A stretch of 64,000 nt of DNA from Saccharopolyspora dendranthemae (GTDB lineage: Bacteria > Actinomycetota > Actinomycetes > Mycobacteriales > Pseudonocardiaceae): the NCBI RefSeq assembly GCF_007829955.1, contig NZ_VIWX01000007.1, positions 124,001 through 188,000 on the forward strand, read 5' to 3'. Positions within the stretch are counted from its first letter, which is position 1. Every line of letters starts with the position of its first letter. The position numbers and the translations under genes are program-made. Below, one piece after another: positions 52,779 to 60,933 of the stretch. The notes beneath the pieces were generated by a model. It was not told the origin of the DNA, searched no databases, and worked only from the letters and a program-made list of their open reading frames with translations.

Positions 52779-52862
52779 CGTCCGCTTCGTGGTGGGAGCG
52801 GTAGTCAGTTCGGGAACAGATCGAGCCCCGGCCTCCTTCGGGAGACCGGGGCTCGATCATTA
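52779..52862 (+). ncRNA. Candidate iron-repressed small RNA
   Basis: A transcript starting about 7 bases after the -10 at 52767-52772 would run roughly 80 nt to the strong hairpin at 52819-52858. The first 40 nt are free of strong structure. The open frame starting at 52789 crosses the terminator and has poor codon use, so a noncoding product is more likely. Entirely inferred from promoter, iron box and terminator spacing. Confidence 0.35.
52819..52858. terminator. Strong hairpin between MFS/iron box and sodA
   Basis: Arms 52819-52836 and 52841-52858 pair over 18 bases with one mismatch around a TTCG loop (core GAGCCCCGG/CCGGGGCTC), followed by ATTA. Confidence 0.82.
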
Positions 52863-52996
52863 CCGGCGGCAAGAACTTTGTCGGAGCACTCACCGCCGAG
52901 CCCGTGGTGTTCCAGCGGTCGCTTCGCCTGGCGCGCGCCGTCCGGAATCCGGGTGGACGCTTCGCGGCTGCGCCGCTCGCGCTCCCCTCGGGCCGG

Positions 52997-53626
52997 TCAG
53001 GCCGTGGGCAGGCGCAGGCCGTTGAGGCCCTTGCGGGCGTCGTCGAAGCGCCTGGAGACCTCGTCCCAGTTGACGACGTTCCACAGCTGCTTGACGTAGT
53101 CCGCCTTCACGTTCTTGTACTGCAGGTAGTACGCGTGCTCCCAGATGTCGAACACCAGCAGCGGAGTGGTGGTGATCGACAGGTTCGAGTGGTGGTCGCG
53201 CAGCTGCTGGGTGATCAGCCGCTGGCCGACCGGGTCCCACGCCAGCACGCCCCAGCCGTTGCCCTGGATCGTGGTCGAGACGGCTTCCATCTGCGCGCGG
53301 AACTTGTCGAACGAACCGAAGTCCTGATCTATGGCCGCGGCCAGCTCGCCCGTCGGCTTGTCGCCGCCGTTCGGGGACAGGATCTTCCACCACACCAGGT
53401 GCATCGAGTGACCTGCGAGGTTGAACGCCAGCGTGGTCTCCAGGCCGACGATCGAGGAGAAGTCGTTCTTGTCGCGGGCCTCGGCGATCTTGGCGATCGT
53501 GTCGTTCGCGCCCTTGACGTAGGTGGCGTGGTGCTTGCTGTGGTGCAGCTCGTTGATCTCACCGGAGATCGCCGGCTCCAACGCCGCGTAGTCGTAGTCC
53601 AACTCCGGCAGCACGTACTCGGGCAC
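52997..53626 (-). CDS. sodA: Superoxide dismutase, Fe/Mn family
   Basis: A 209-residue dismutase. Metal ligands are His28 (ELHHSKHHATYV), His76 (AGHSMHLVWW) and the Asp and His of VFDIWEHAYYLQYKN. The residue before His76 is Met where mycobacterial and human enzymes have Asn (VNH/INH), a small but notable change next to the active site. Gly before the first His of GH favours the Mn-type environment, yet metal cannot be settled by eye. GTG 53626 has GGAGGGAG upstream. No signal peptide. Confidence 0.94.
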   Translation of the reverse strand: MPEYVLPELDYDYAALEPAISGEINELHHSKHHATYVKGANDTIAKIAEARDKNDFSSIVGLETTLAFNLAGHSMHLVWWKILSPNGGDKPTGELAAAIDQDFGSFDKFRAQMEAVSTTIQGNGWGVLAWDPVGQRLITQQLRDHHSNLSITTTPLLVFDIWEHAYYLQYKNVKADYVKQLWNVVNWDEVSRRFDDARKGLNGLRLPTA

Positions 53627-53727
53627 CGAAGTCTCCCTCCGTAGTCGACACCTTCTGGTTGTTGCCACCCTATGGCAATTGAATGGGTGTGGCCACAAGT
53701 GTCCCCGGTGGACGGCTTCCGAGGGGG

Positions 53728-55224
53728 TCAGCGTGTCGGCCAGCTGTGGACCGGGTGGCCGCCGTCCGCCAGCTCGATGTAGCGGCGCAGCATGGAGGAC
53801 AGCGCGGTCTGGCGATCAGCGCCGTCGGCCTCCAGGTGGGCGACGACGTCCCGCTGCCACGTGGCGCCGTTCTGACGGGCCTGGCAGCGCTGCTCGACGA
53901 CACCGAGGTACCGGGTGCGGGCCTCGTCGGAGACCCCGCACGCCCGCAGGCCCTCGTGAGCCATCGGCAGCAACCGGCGGAGGACCAGCTCGTCGGGTGT
54001 GACCCACCCCGAGCCCGGCCAGTAGAGGTGCGAGTCGAAACCGTGCCGGGCGCCCGCGTAGAAGTTCTCCTCCGCCGCGGCGAACGACATCTGCGTCCAG
54101 AGTGGACGGTCCTGTTCGGTCAGCGCCCGCTGCGCGCCGTAGAAGAACATCGCGTTGGCGACGATGTCGACGACGGACGGGCCCGCCGGCAGCACGCGGT
54201 TCTCGATCCTGAGGTGGGGGACTCCTTCCACCAGGTCGTAGACCGGGCGGTTCCAGCGCCAGATGGTTCCGTTGTGCAGGCGCAGCTCGTTGAGCTTCGG
54301 GGCTCGCCCGTTGTCCAGTGCGGCGACCGGGTCTTCCTCCTCCGGTTCCGGCAGCAGCGCGGGGAAGTAGCGAACGTTCTCCTCGAACAGGTCGAAGATC
54401 GAGGTGATCCACCGCTCGCCGAACCACACCCTGGGGCGCACGCCTTGGTTGCGCAGCTCCGTCGGCCGGGTGTCGGTGGCCTGCAGGAACAGCGGTACGC
54501 GCGTCTCGTGCCAGAGCGCCTTGCCCAGCAGGAAGGGCGAGTTCGCGCCGATCGCCACCTGCACCCCGGCCAAGCACTGCGCGGCGTTCCAGTGCGCGGC
54601 GAAGTCCTCCGGCGCCACCTGCAGGTGCAGCTGCACCGAGGTGCACGCCGACTCCGGCGCGATCGAATCCGCGTAGGACCGCAGCCGCTCGGGCCCCGCG
54701 TCCGCGAGCGGCACTCCCTCCATATCCAGCAGCATCTCCTCGCCGCGGGCCATGATGATCTGGTCGTTGAGCACCGAGTAGCGCGGGTTGCTGGTCAGCG
54801 TCGAGGGATCGAAGTGCAGGCTGCGCAGCGTCGGTAACGAGCCGATCATCGCGATCTTCGCGCCCGCGTCGTGAGCGCCGCCGTCGGCGCGTTGCAGCGC
54901 GGCCCTGACGCCTTCTTCGAGGCGCAGCGCGCTGTCACCCGCGAGCACCCTCGGTTCGACGTTGAGCTCGATGTTCTGCTGCCCGAGCTCGGTGGTGAAA
55001 ATCAGTTCGCTGATTTTCTCCAGCACCACCGTGTTGTTCATCGACGGCTGCATGTGCTCGTCCACCAAGCACAATTCCATCTCCAGCCCCATCTGTTGAT
55101 GGGGGAAGGAGAATTCGCCATCGGCGAGCATGCGGGCCAGTGCGTCGAGGCCGCGTTGCATCTTGTTCCGATAGAGTTGCCGATCAATCGGTTTGAAGGA
55201 TCGATCGTCCACGTGCCGTCCCAT
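53728..55224 (-). CDS. Carboxylate-amine ligase, GCS2 (YbdK/glutamate-cysteine ligase-like) family
   Basis: A 498-residue ATP-grasp-like ligase. GLEMELCLVDEHMQPS (near residue 46), QNIELNVEP and SVQLHLQVAPEDF carry the acidic metal ligands of the GCS2 family; HLRIENRVLPAGPSVVDIVANA is near the C-terminus. Longer than the 370-residue E. coli YbdK. Actinomycetes use mycothiol and ergothioneine, so a gamma-glutamyl ligase role is plausible but the amine partner is unknown. ATG 55224. Confidence 0.82.
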   Translation of the reverse strand: MGRHVDDRSFKPIDRQLYRNKMQRGLDALARMLADGEFSFPHQQMGLEMELCLVDEHMQPSMNNTVVLEKISELIFTTELGQQNIELNVEPRVLAGDSALRLEEGVRAALQRADGGAHDAGAKIAMIGSLPTLRSLHFDPSTLTSNPRYSVLNDQIIMARGEEMLLDMEGVPLADAGPERLRSYADSIAPESACTSVQLHLQVAPEDFAAHWNAAQCLAGVQVAIGANSPFLLGKALWHETRVPLFLQATDTRPTELRNQGVRPRVWFGERWITSIFDLFEENVRYFPALLPEPEEEDPVAALDNGRAPKLNELRLHNGTIWRWNRPVYDLVEGVPHLRIENRVLPAGPSVVDIVANAMFFYGAQRALTEQDRPLWTQMSFAAAEENFYAGARHGFDSHLYWPGSGWVTPDELVLRRLLPMAHEGLRACGVSDEARTRYLGVVEQRCQARQNGATWQRDVVAHLEADGADRQTALSSMLRRYIELADGGHPVHSWPTR

Positions 55225-55734
55225 GCCGTCTCCCCTTTATCGGCAGCACGTCAGCGCCCAGCGCTGGGTAAACCACCGTGACACATCCCCACCTGGTCAG
55301 CCAGCGGCCAATACGGTGTCAGCCGTCACCGCGCTGCGCGCGCACAACCGGAAGCGGCATTCAGCCTTTTCGATTCGGCTCAAGTGCGTCCAATTCGGCC
55401 GCCGGGAGCAGAGCCGCGCGCTGTTCGGTGTGGCGCGCACCGGCAATCGGGGCAATGGCGGTGCGAAGTGGGCGACAACCAGTCCAACGCGGTCCCGCGG
55501 GGTTCGGCATCACGCAGCGTCGCCCCCTCGTCTGTTGGGGCGAGAACTTTCCCACCGCATTCCTTCGAATCACGGCGAACGCTCCCGCGCGTTCGGAGCG
55601 GGAGGTCTGAACAAATCCTCGGCCGAATCCGAAATGGCACGTGAAGAAGCCCATTCCGCCCACACCCCCGAAGCTCGCCGAACGACGAAATGGAATCGCC
55701 CCCTCCACCAGCCGAATCCGCCCGCCACCCCGGC
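55225..55734. other. Intergenic region upstream of the GCS2 ligase
   Basis: About 510 bases without a supportable gene. It must hold the minus-strand promoter of the ligase. A CTCCCGC/GCGGGAG stem lies near 55580-55605. The open frames crossing it have weak codon bias and no ribosome sites. Confidence 0.4.
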
Positions 55735-55841
55735 GAGCATGGGAACCTTCCTGTCACTCCGGCCGACGGCGAGACGAGGAGGGGAACCTTCCTGTCACCT
55801 TCGGACGACCCGGGGCGTGAGCATGGGAACCTTCCTGTCAC
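55735..55841. repeat. Three direct copies of a 23-nt near-palindromic repeat
   Basis: GGGAACCTTCCTGTCAC occurs at 55741-55757, 55782-55798 and 55825-55841 (spacing 41 and 43). The first and third copies are identical over 23 nt (from GAGCAT at 55735 and 55819); the second has GAGGAG there. Related copies lie at 62195 and 62401. The array ends 25 bases before the TrmH start and could be its leader. Confidence 0.85.
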
Positions 55842-55866
55842 CGCCGCCCGCGGCGCGGATGGGAGA

Positions 55867-56679
55867 ATGCCGACCGTGGCGCAGAGGGTCGATATCAGCG
55901 ACGTGGACGATCCGCGGGTCGACGACTTCCGCGATCTGTCCCGCGCGGACCGCCGTCCTGATCGGCCTGGCGGGCGCGGGCTGGTGATCGCCGAGGGCGT
56001 GGTGGTGGTCGAGCGATTGATCGCCTCCCGGTACCCGGTGCGGGCGTTGTTCGGGGTTCAGCGCCGGATCGAGGAGCTCGCCGAGGCCGCCGCTGGACTG
56101 AACGTGCCCGCCTACGTGGCCGACGCCGACGTGATGGCGAGGGTGGTGGGCTTCCACCTCAACCGCGGGGTGCTCGCGGTGGCCGACCGGGCACCGGTGG
56201 TCGATCCGGCAGATCTCGTCCAGCGGTCGCAGCGGCTGGCCGTGCTGGAGGGGATCGGTGACCACGAGAACCTCGGGGCGCTGTTCCGCAACGCCGCCGC
56301 GCTGGGCGTGGACGGGGTGCTCCTGAGCGCGGGGTGCTCGGATCCGCTCTACCGGCGCAGCGTGCGGGTGTCCATGGGACATGTGCTGCGGGTGCCCTTC
56401 GCGCACCTCGAGTCCTGGCCCGAAGATCTGAAACTGCTGCGCGACGAGGGCGTCCGCATCGCTGCGCTCACCCCGCGCGCGGAGGCGACGCCGCTCCGCG
56501 ACGCCGGCCTGGACGAGGGCCGGGTCGCCGTGCTCCTCGGCTCGGAGGGGCCGGGGCTCACCGATGAAGCGATCGAGGCCGCCGATGTCGCGGTGCGCAT
56601 CCCGATGGCCGAAGGGGTCGACTCGCTCAACGTTGCCACCGCCGGGGCCGTCACCTTCCACGCGCTGAGCGGGATCTGA
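55867..56679 (+). CDS. TrmH/SpoU-family RNA 2'-O-methyltransferase (Rv0881-like)
   Basis: A 270-residue SPOUT methyltransferase. The N-terminal substrate-binding domain includes FLIAEGVVVVERLIAS-like GLVIAEGVVVVERL. Motif 1 is LEGIGDHENLGALFRNAAALG, motif 2 VAVLLGSEGPGL and motif 3 IPMAEGVDSLNVATAGAV, together forming the knotted SAM site. Likely modifies rRNA or tRNA ribose. ATG 55867; an in-frame extension through the repeat array is rejected. One-base overlap with the next gene. Confidence 0.92.
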   Translation: MPTVAQRVDISDVDDPRVDDFRDLSRADRRPDRPGGRGLVIAEGVVVVERLIASRYPVRALFGVQRRIEELAEAAAGLNVPAYVADADVMARVVGFHLNRGVLAVADRAPVVDPADLVQRSQRLAVLEGIGDHENLGALFRNAAALGVDGVLLSAGCSDPLYRRSVRVSMGHVLRVPFAHLESWPEDLKLLRDEGVRIAALTPRAEATPLRDAGLDEGRVAVLLGSEGPGLTDEAIEAADVAVRIPMAEGVDSLNVATAGAVTFHALSGI

Positions 56680-57275
56680 TGGACGCGGGCTGGGAATTGC
56701 ACGCGCGGTCCGGGCGGGCCGTGCTGGCGCGCCCGGACGGGACCGAGCACGACCCCGCGCGGCTGCGGCTGCCCGAAGCCCTCGTGACCGCACTGCACGA
56801 GTGGGCGTCGGTGGCCGAACTGGTGCAGACCGGCGAGTCCGCGCAGACCGGTGAGATCGTGTCCCGGCGCGGCCGCCAGCTGGCGATGCGCCTGGCGGCG
56901 GAGACCGGCGGGCGCATCGGCTACGTCGACCCGTTCAGCGGTGAGCTCGCGCAGATCGGGCGTCCGCGCTCGGCGCAGGCGGTGCGGCGTCGGGGGAGGC
57001 CCATCGCACCGGTTCCTCCCACTCCGTGGGGGACGGGGCTGATGATCAGCGCGGTGATCGCGGCGATCGTCGCGATCACCCTCGTGGTCGTGTCCCAAGG
57101 CCTGGCGGACGTCAACGGCTTCCTCGCCGTGTTCGTCAACATCGCCATCGCCGCCGGGTTCGCGCCGTCAATCTGGCTGGGTCGGAACGTCCCCGTGTGG
57201 CGATGGGTCGCCTACGGCACGGCAGCGGGCCTGGTCGCCTCCTGGATCGCCGGGTTCCTCAGCACGCTGGGGTAG
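56679..57275 (+). CDS. DUF2537 membrane protein (Rv0882-like)
   Basis: A 198-residue protein. A soluble N-terminal half (LHEWASVAELVQTG) is followed by three helices: LMISAVIAAIVAITLVVVSQ, VFVNIAIAAGFAPSIWLG and the C-terminal VASWIAGFLSTLG. DUF2537; function unknown. ATG overlaps the TrmH stop (TGATG). Confidence 0.82.
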   Translation: MDAGWELHARSGRAVLARPDGTEHDPARLRLPEALVTALHEWASVAELVQTGESAQTGEIVSRRGRQLAMRLAAETGGRIGYVDPFSGELAQIGRPRSAQAVRRRGRPIAPVPPTPWGTGLMISAVIAAIVAITLVVVSQGLADVNGFLAVFVNIAIAAGFAPSIWLGRNVPVWRWVAYGTAAGLVASWIAGFLSTLG

Positions 57276-57325
57276 GAGAACGACGAACGGCCAGGCCCGT
57301 GGAGGCCTGGCCGTTCGTCGTTCTC
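57276..57325. terminator. Perfect 22-bp bidirectional terminator
   Basis: Arms 57276-57297 and 57304-57325 are perfectly complementary over 22 bp (core GACGAACGGCCAGGCC) with a 6-nt loop, filling the 56-bp gap between convergent DUF2537 and sepH. Confidence 0.85.
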
Positions 57326-57331
57326 AGCGGC

Positions 57332-58267
57332 TCAGCGGTGCGAGCGGACGCCCAGCAGCACGTCTTCCCACGAGGGGACGATCGGGTGGTTCTTGCGGGC
57401 GTTGCGCTTGGGTTCGGTCTTGGAGTCCTCCGCAGCCTCGGTCTCGGCCGTGACCGGTTCCTGGATCGGCTCCGGCGTCTCCAGGTCCAGCGTCGGCTCG
57501 GCAGGCTCCACCGGTTCCGGCTCCGGCGCTTCGACGCGCTGGAGCGTGGGTTCGGCGCGCGCCACCGGGGGCTCCGGCAGCATCGGCTCAGGCTCGGGCT
57601 CCACCTCGTCGGGAGCGCCCTGCTGGTCGAGCTGCAGCGCCTCGCGGGCCAGCTCGGTCACCGGGCGGACCGTGCGCAGCGGCCGGTTCGGCGACGGGTC
57701 GAGCAGGTCGACGGCGTGCTCGTCGAGCGAGGCGACGGTGCCGCCGTGAGCGCCCGGGTGGAACACCCAGTGCGCACCGTTCTCCGAGCGGCCGGCCTGC
57801 CAGGCCAGCTGCACGACCCACTTGTTGTCCTCGCCGCGCCAGGCGTCCCAGTTGGCTTCGGCGTAGTCGTGGCCGCGCATCCCGAAGGTGTGGGCGATGA
57901 CCTCGCCGAGCGTCTGCACGTCGGGGCCGTCCTCGCGGACCGGGTGCGCGCGCTGCGCCATCTCCGCGATCTGCGCGCGCTCGAGCAGCACCGGGTAGGC
58001 GTAGCGCTCGATGCGGTGCTCGGGCAGGCCCGACGTGGCCGCTATTTGAGCGACGGACGCTCCGGAGCGGATGCGTGCTTGGATCTCGCGCGGCCGCATC
58101 TGCTGTTCCATCTCGATCTGCACCTGGCCCAGCCTGGTGAGGTCGCCGCGGGCAGCCGCGCGCAATCGCTCGTCAGCGGGCACGGTGAATCGCTCACCGT
58201 TCTCCGGGTCCTCGCAGATGACGGATTCACCGTCCTCGTCGAGCCCGACCACTCGCAGCGCTCGCAT
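57332..58267 (-). CDS. sepH: Septation protein SepH (DUF3071)
   Basis: A 311-residue cytoplasmic division protein. The N-terminal DUF3071 domain begins MRALRVVGLDEDGESVICED and includes a helix-turn-helix-like IQARIRSGASVAQIAATSGLPEHRIERYAYPV (read in parts). The C-terminal half is Pro/Glu-rich and disordered, ending NHPIVPSWEDVLLGVRSH, the conserved end of the family. SepH stimulates FtsZ assembly in Streptomyces and mycobacteria. ATG 58267. Confidence 0.93.
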   Translation of the reverse strand: MRALRVVGLDEDGESVICEDPENGERFTVPADERLRAAARGDLTRLGQVQIEMEQQMRPREIQARIRSGASVAQIAATSGLPEHRIERYAYPVLLERAQIAEMAQRAHPVREDGPDVQTLGEVIAHTFGMRGHDYAEANWDAWRGEDNKWVVQLAWQAGRSENGAHWVFHPGAHGGTVASLDEHAVDLLDPSPNRPLRTVRPVTELAREALQLDQQGAPDEVEPEPEPMLPEPPVARAEPTLQRVEAPEPEPVEPAEPTLDLETPEPIQEPVTAETEAAEDSKTEPKRNARKNHPIVPSWEDVLLGVRSHR

Positions 58268-58494
58268 AACGCCAGCCTCCCGCCGACCTACATGTCACCA
58301 AGCTGTGACAGTAACCCGGCGCGCCGCCTTGACGCGGGAGGCACGCCGGGTATTCGTGTCGTTCGTTGGTCGCCCTGTCAGCTTCGATCTTGCCCTACGT
58401 GGACTGCGAGTGCGAATGAGTTGAACTACTCAACTCCTGCGAGTATCACTCGACGTGATCAACTTCGTCGCTGTTCGCGACCGTGAAAAGGCAA

Positions 58495-58540
58495 CGGCCG
58501 CCAAGGAAACCCGCTGTTCACAGGGTTGCCTCGGCGGCCG
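58495..58540 (-). terminator. Intrinsic terminator after serC
   Basis: CGGCCGCCAAGGAAACCC (58495-58512) pairs with 58523-58540 over 18 bases with two mismatches; on the minus strand TTGCCTTTTC follows. Eleven bases after the serC stop. Confidence 0.78.
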
Positions 58541-58550
58541 CATACCGTGA

Positions 58551-59693
58551 TCAGGACAACTTCGAAACCACCCAGTCGATGGACTTGGTCAGCTGGGTGA
58601 TGTCGTCCGGCTCGATCGCCGGGAACATGCCGACGCGCAGCTGGTTGCGGCCCAGCTTGCGGTAGGGCTCGGTGTCGACGATGCCGTTGGCGCGCAGCGC
58701 CTTGGCGATCGCGGCGGCGTCGACGGAGTCGTCGAAGTCGATGGTGCCGACGACCTGCGACCGCTTCGCCGGGTTGGTGACGAACGGCGTGGCGAACTTC
58801 GAGTTCTCAGCCCAGGTGTACAGGCGCTGCGAGGACTCGCGGGTGCGCGAGTCGCACCAGGACAGACCGCCCTGGCTGTTCATCCAGTCGATCTGGTCGG
58901 CGAGCATGAACAGCGTCGCGACCGCGGGGGTGTTGTAGGTCTGGTCCTTGCGCGAGTTGTCCAGCGCGGTCGGCAGCGAGAGGAACTCCGGGACCCAGCG
59001 GTCCGAGGCGCCGATCTCGTTGATCCGCTCGATCGCGGCCGGGCTGAGCGCGGCCAGCCACAGCCCGCCGTCGGCGGCGAAGGACTTCTGCGGCGCGAAG
59101 TAGTAGACGTCCACGTCGGAGGGGTTGAACGCCAAGCCGCCCGCACCCGAGGTGGCGTCCACCGCGACCAGCGCGTTCTCCGAGCCCGCGGGGCGGGACG
59201 GCGGCAGCATGACGCCGGTGGAGGTCTCGTTGTGCGCCCAGCCGATCAGGTCGACGCTCGGGTCCGACACCGGGTCGGGGGCGTCGCCCGGGTCGGAGGA
59301 GACCACGATCGGCTCGCCGAGGAAGGGAGCCGTCTTCGCGGCCTTGGCGAACTTCGAGGAGAACTCGCCGTTGGACAGGTGCAGCGAGCGCTCGCGGATC
59401 AGGCCGAAGGTCGCGGCGTCCCAGAACGCGGTGGTACCGCCGACACCGAGCACGACCTCGTAGCCCTCGGGCAGCGAGAACAGCTCGCTCAGGCCCTCGC
59501 GAACGCGTCCGACCAGGGACTTCACCGGCTTCTGCCGGTGGGAGGTGCCCATCACCGAGGCGCCCTCGTCGGCCAGCCGGGCCAGCTGCTCCGGGCGCAC
59601 CTTGGAAGGTCCGCAACCGAAGCGGCCGTCCGAGGGCTGGAGCTCGTCGGGCAGCTTCAAGGTGGTCGGGTCGGTGGTCTCGGCCTGCGTCAT
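58551..59693 (-). CDS. serC: Phosphoserine aminotransferase
   Basis: A 380-residue PLP enzyme of the actinobacterial SerC type. It converts 3-phosphohydroxypyruvate to phosphoserine in serine synthesis. The PLP Lys is in YYFAPQKSFAADGGLW; other marks are RFGCGPSKVRPEQL, GTSHRQKPVKSLVG and VVLGVGGTTAFWDA. ATG 59693 has GGAGG upstream; the longer frame to 59885 is rejected. Next to sepH as in M. tuberculosis (Rv0883c-Rv0884c). Confidence 0.95.
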   Translation of the reverse strand: MTQAETTDPTTLKLPDELQPSDGRFGCGPSKVRPEQLARLADEGASVMGTSHRQKPVKSLVGRVREGLSELFSLPEGYEVVLGVGGTTAFWDAATFGLIRERSLHLSNGEFSSKFAKAAKTAPFLGEPIVVSSDPGDAPDPVSDPSVDLIGWAHNETSTGVMLPPSRPAGSENALVAVDATSGAGGLAFNPSDVDVYYFAPQKSFAADGGLWLAALSPAAIERINEIGASDRWVPEFLSLPTALDNSRKDQTYNTPAVATLFMLADQIDWMNSQGGLSWCDSRTRESSQRLYTWAENSKFATPFVTNPAKRSQVVGTIDFDDSVDAAAIAKALRANGIVDTEPYRKLGRNQLRVGMFPAIEPDDITQLTKSIDWVVSKLS

Positions 59694-59918
59694 TCCGGCG
59701 CCTCCGGGCGTTGTTGTGGTGACTGTGCGGGGTGACCGGGAGAAGCCCGTCCCCGCGCGCCAGTGGCCAGGTCCGCCGGCGCCATTGCCGGCTCGGCTCA
59801 GCGTTGCAGCGGGGTTACCGCGCGGTGTCCGGCGGCCGCTGCCGCACCGCAACTTACTGCTGTTCGCCGTCCCGGCCAACCACACTGTGTCCGAGACGGC
59901 CCGTTCGAGGCGGATTGA

Positions 59919-60878
59919 TCAGGCGAATCCGGGCGCTCCGCAGCATTTCTTGTACTTGCGTCCCGAATCACACCAGCAGGCGTCGTTCCGCCCGGGCGGC
60001 CAGGGCAGGTAGTTCCCTTTGTGCGCCTCTTCGAAGGCGTAGTCGTCCGGGGCTTCGATGCTGGAGTCCAGACGCTGGCCGTTGGCCCGGAGGTAGGCCT
60101 CCACGGCGTCCACGGTCGTGGGGACCAGGCAGGCGCCCTTGGTGACCGCGCCGAGCTCCTCCTCCACCTGGCGGCGGTAGGACTCGTGGGTCGCGCCCTC
60201 CTCCCACCACTCCGGGTGCTCGTGCGTCGAGCGGGCGAACTCCTCCGCGGTCCACAGCGGTACCGCGTAGTGCCTGAGCATGAGGTTCCCGTCGGCGTCC
60301 ACCAGACCGTCGAGGTCGCCCCCGTCACCGGACAGCTGCTGGATCCCGTCGCTCACCTCCTGGTTGTACTCGACGCACTGGTCCAGGAACTCGTCCAGCG
60401 CGTCGGCGGGAAGGTTCGCATCGCTCCTGGCCCGCTTGCGCTCCAGGAGGAGGTCGTAGCCCTGGTCGGTCGCGTCCAGCGGCTCGTCGAGCGAGGGGAC
60501 GATGTGGTTGGCGCCCGCGTTGAGCCAGCGCAGCCCCTCGGAGGCCCGGCCGATCGCGGCGTAGCCGGCGTGGACGTCCATGTAGGTCATGGCCACCTCG
60601 CTCGGCTTCCGCCGCAGCTCGTCCAGCAGCGGCGTCGCCTCCTCGGCGCGTCCGTGGGTGAGCAGGTACGCGATGTAGGCGCCGCGTCCGCTCAGCGGGC
60701 CCGAGTCGTCATCCGCCTCGAAGGCCCTGGTCACGGCCGAGAGCTCGCGCTCGTGGTCGTCGGCCAAGTGCCACTGGCCGGAGGCGTCGACCAGCTCTGC
60801 GCACGGGTTGTCGCTGCCCGCGGCGTCCTCCTCGAGAGCCGCGGCGTACTGGGCGTGCAACTTCGCCGAATCGGTCAC
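59919..60878 (-). CDS. SEC-C motif protein with TPR-like helices
   Basis: A 319-residue protein. The C-terminus carries a SecA-type zinc motif, ACWCDSGRKYKKCCG. The first 200 residues are helical and acidic with TPR-like spacing (ELSAVTRAFEADDD, YLLTHGRAEEATPLLDELRR, GRASEGLRWLNAGA). Such proteins are poorly characterised. GTG 60878; GGAGG lies about 13 bases upstream, separated by a T-rich stretch. Probably reads on from citA. Confidence 0.8.
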   Translation of the reverse strand: MTDSAKLHAQYAAALEEDAAGSDNPCAELVDASGQWHLADDHERELSAVTRAFEADDDSGPLSGRGAYIAYLLTHGRAEEATPLLDELRRKPSEVAMTYMDVHAGYAAIGRASEGLRWLNAGANHIVPSLDEPLDATDQGYDLLLERKRARSDANLPADALDEFLDQCVEYNQEVSDGIQQLSGDGGDLDGLVDADGNLMLRHYAVPLWTAEEFARSTHEHPEWWEEGATHESYRRQVEEELGAVTKGACLVPTTVDAVEAYLRANGQRLDSSIEAPDDYAFEEAHKGNYLPWPPGRNDACWCDSGRKYKKCCGAPGFA

Positions 60879-60897
60879 GCGCGCAAAAATATCCTCC

Positions 60898-60925
60898 GGT
60901 GGGCCGGCCGTCCGGCCGACCCACC
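60898..60925 (-). terminator. Hairpin between citrate synthase and SEC-C gene
   Basis: GGTGGGCCGGCC (60898-60909) and GGCCGACCCACC (60914-60925) pair with one mismatch. On the minus strand it is followed by GGAGGATATTTTTGCG, so the ribosome site of the SEC-C gene and a T-run lie directly behind the stem: a terminator or attenuator-like element. Confidence 0.5.
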
Positions 60926-60933
60926 TCGAGGAC

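Noticed and set aside
52789..53025. 78-codon open frame behind the iron box
   Set aside because: It runs through an 18-bp terminator stem into the 3' end of the antisense sodA gene; composition is Arg/Ala-rich with no motif.
55735..55841. Possible CRISPR array
   Set aside because: Only three copies, unit 23 nt, spacers about 18-20 nt, no cas gene, and the same repeat is dispersed elsewhere.
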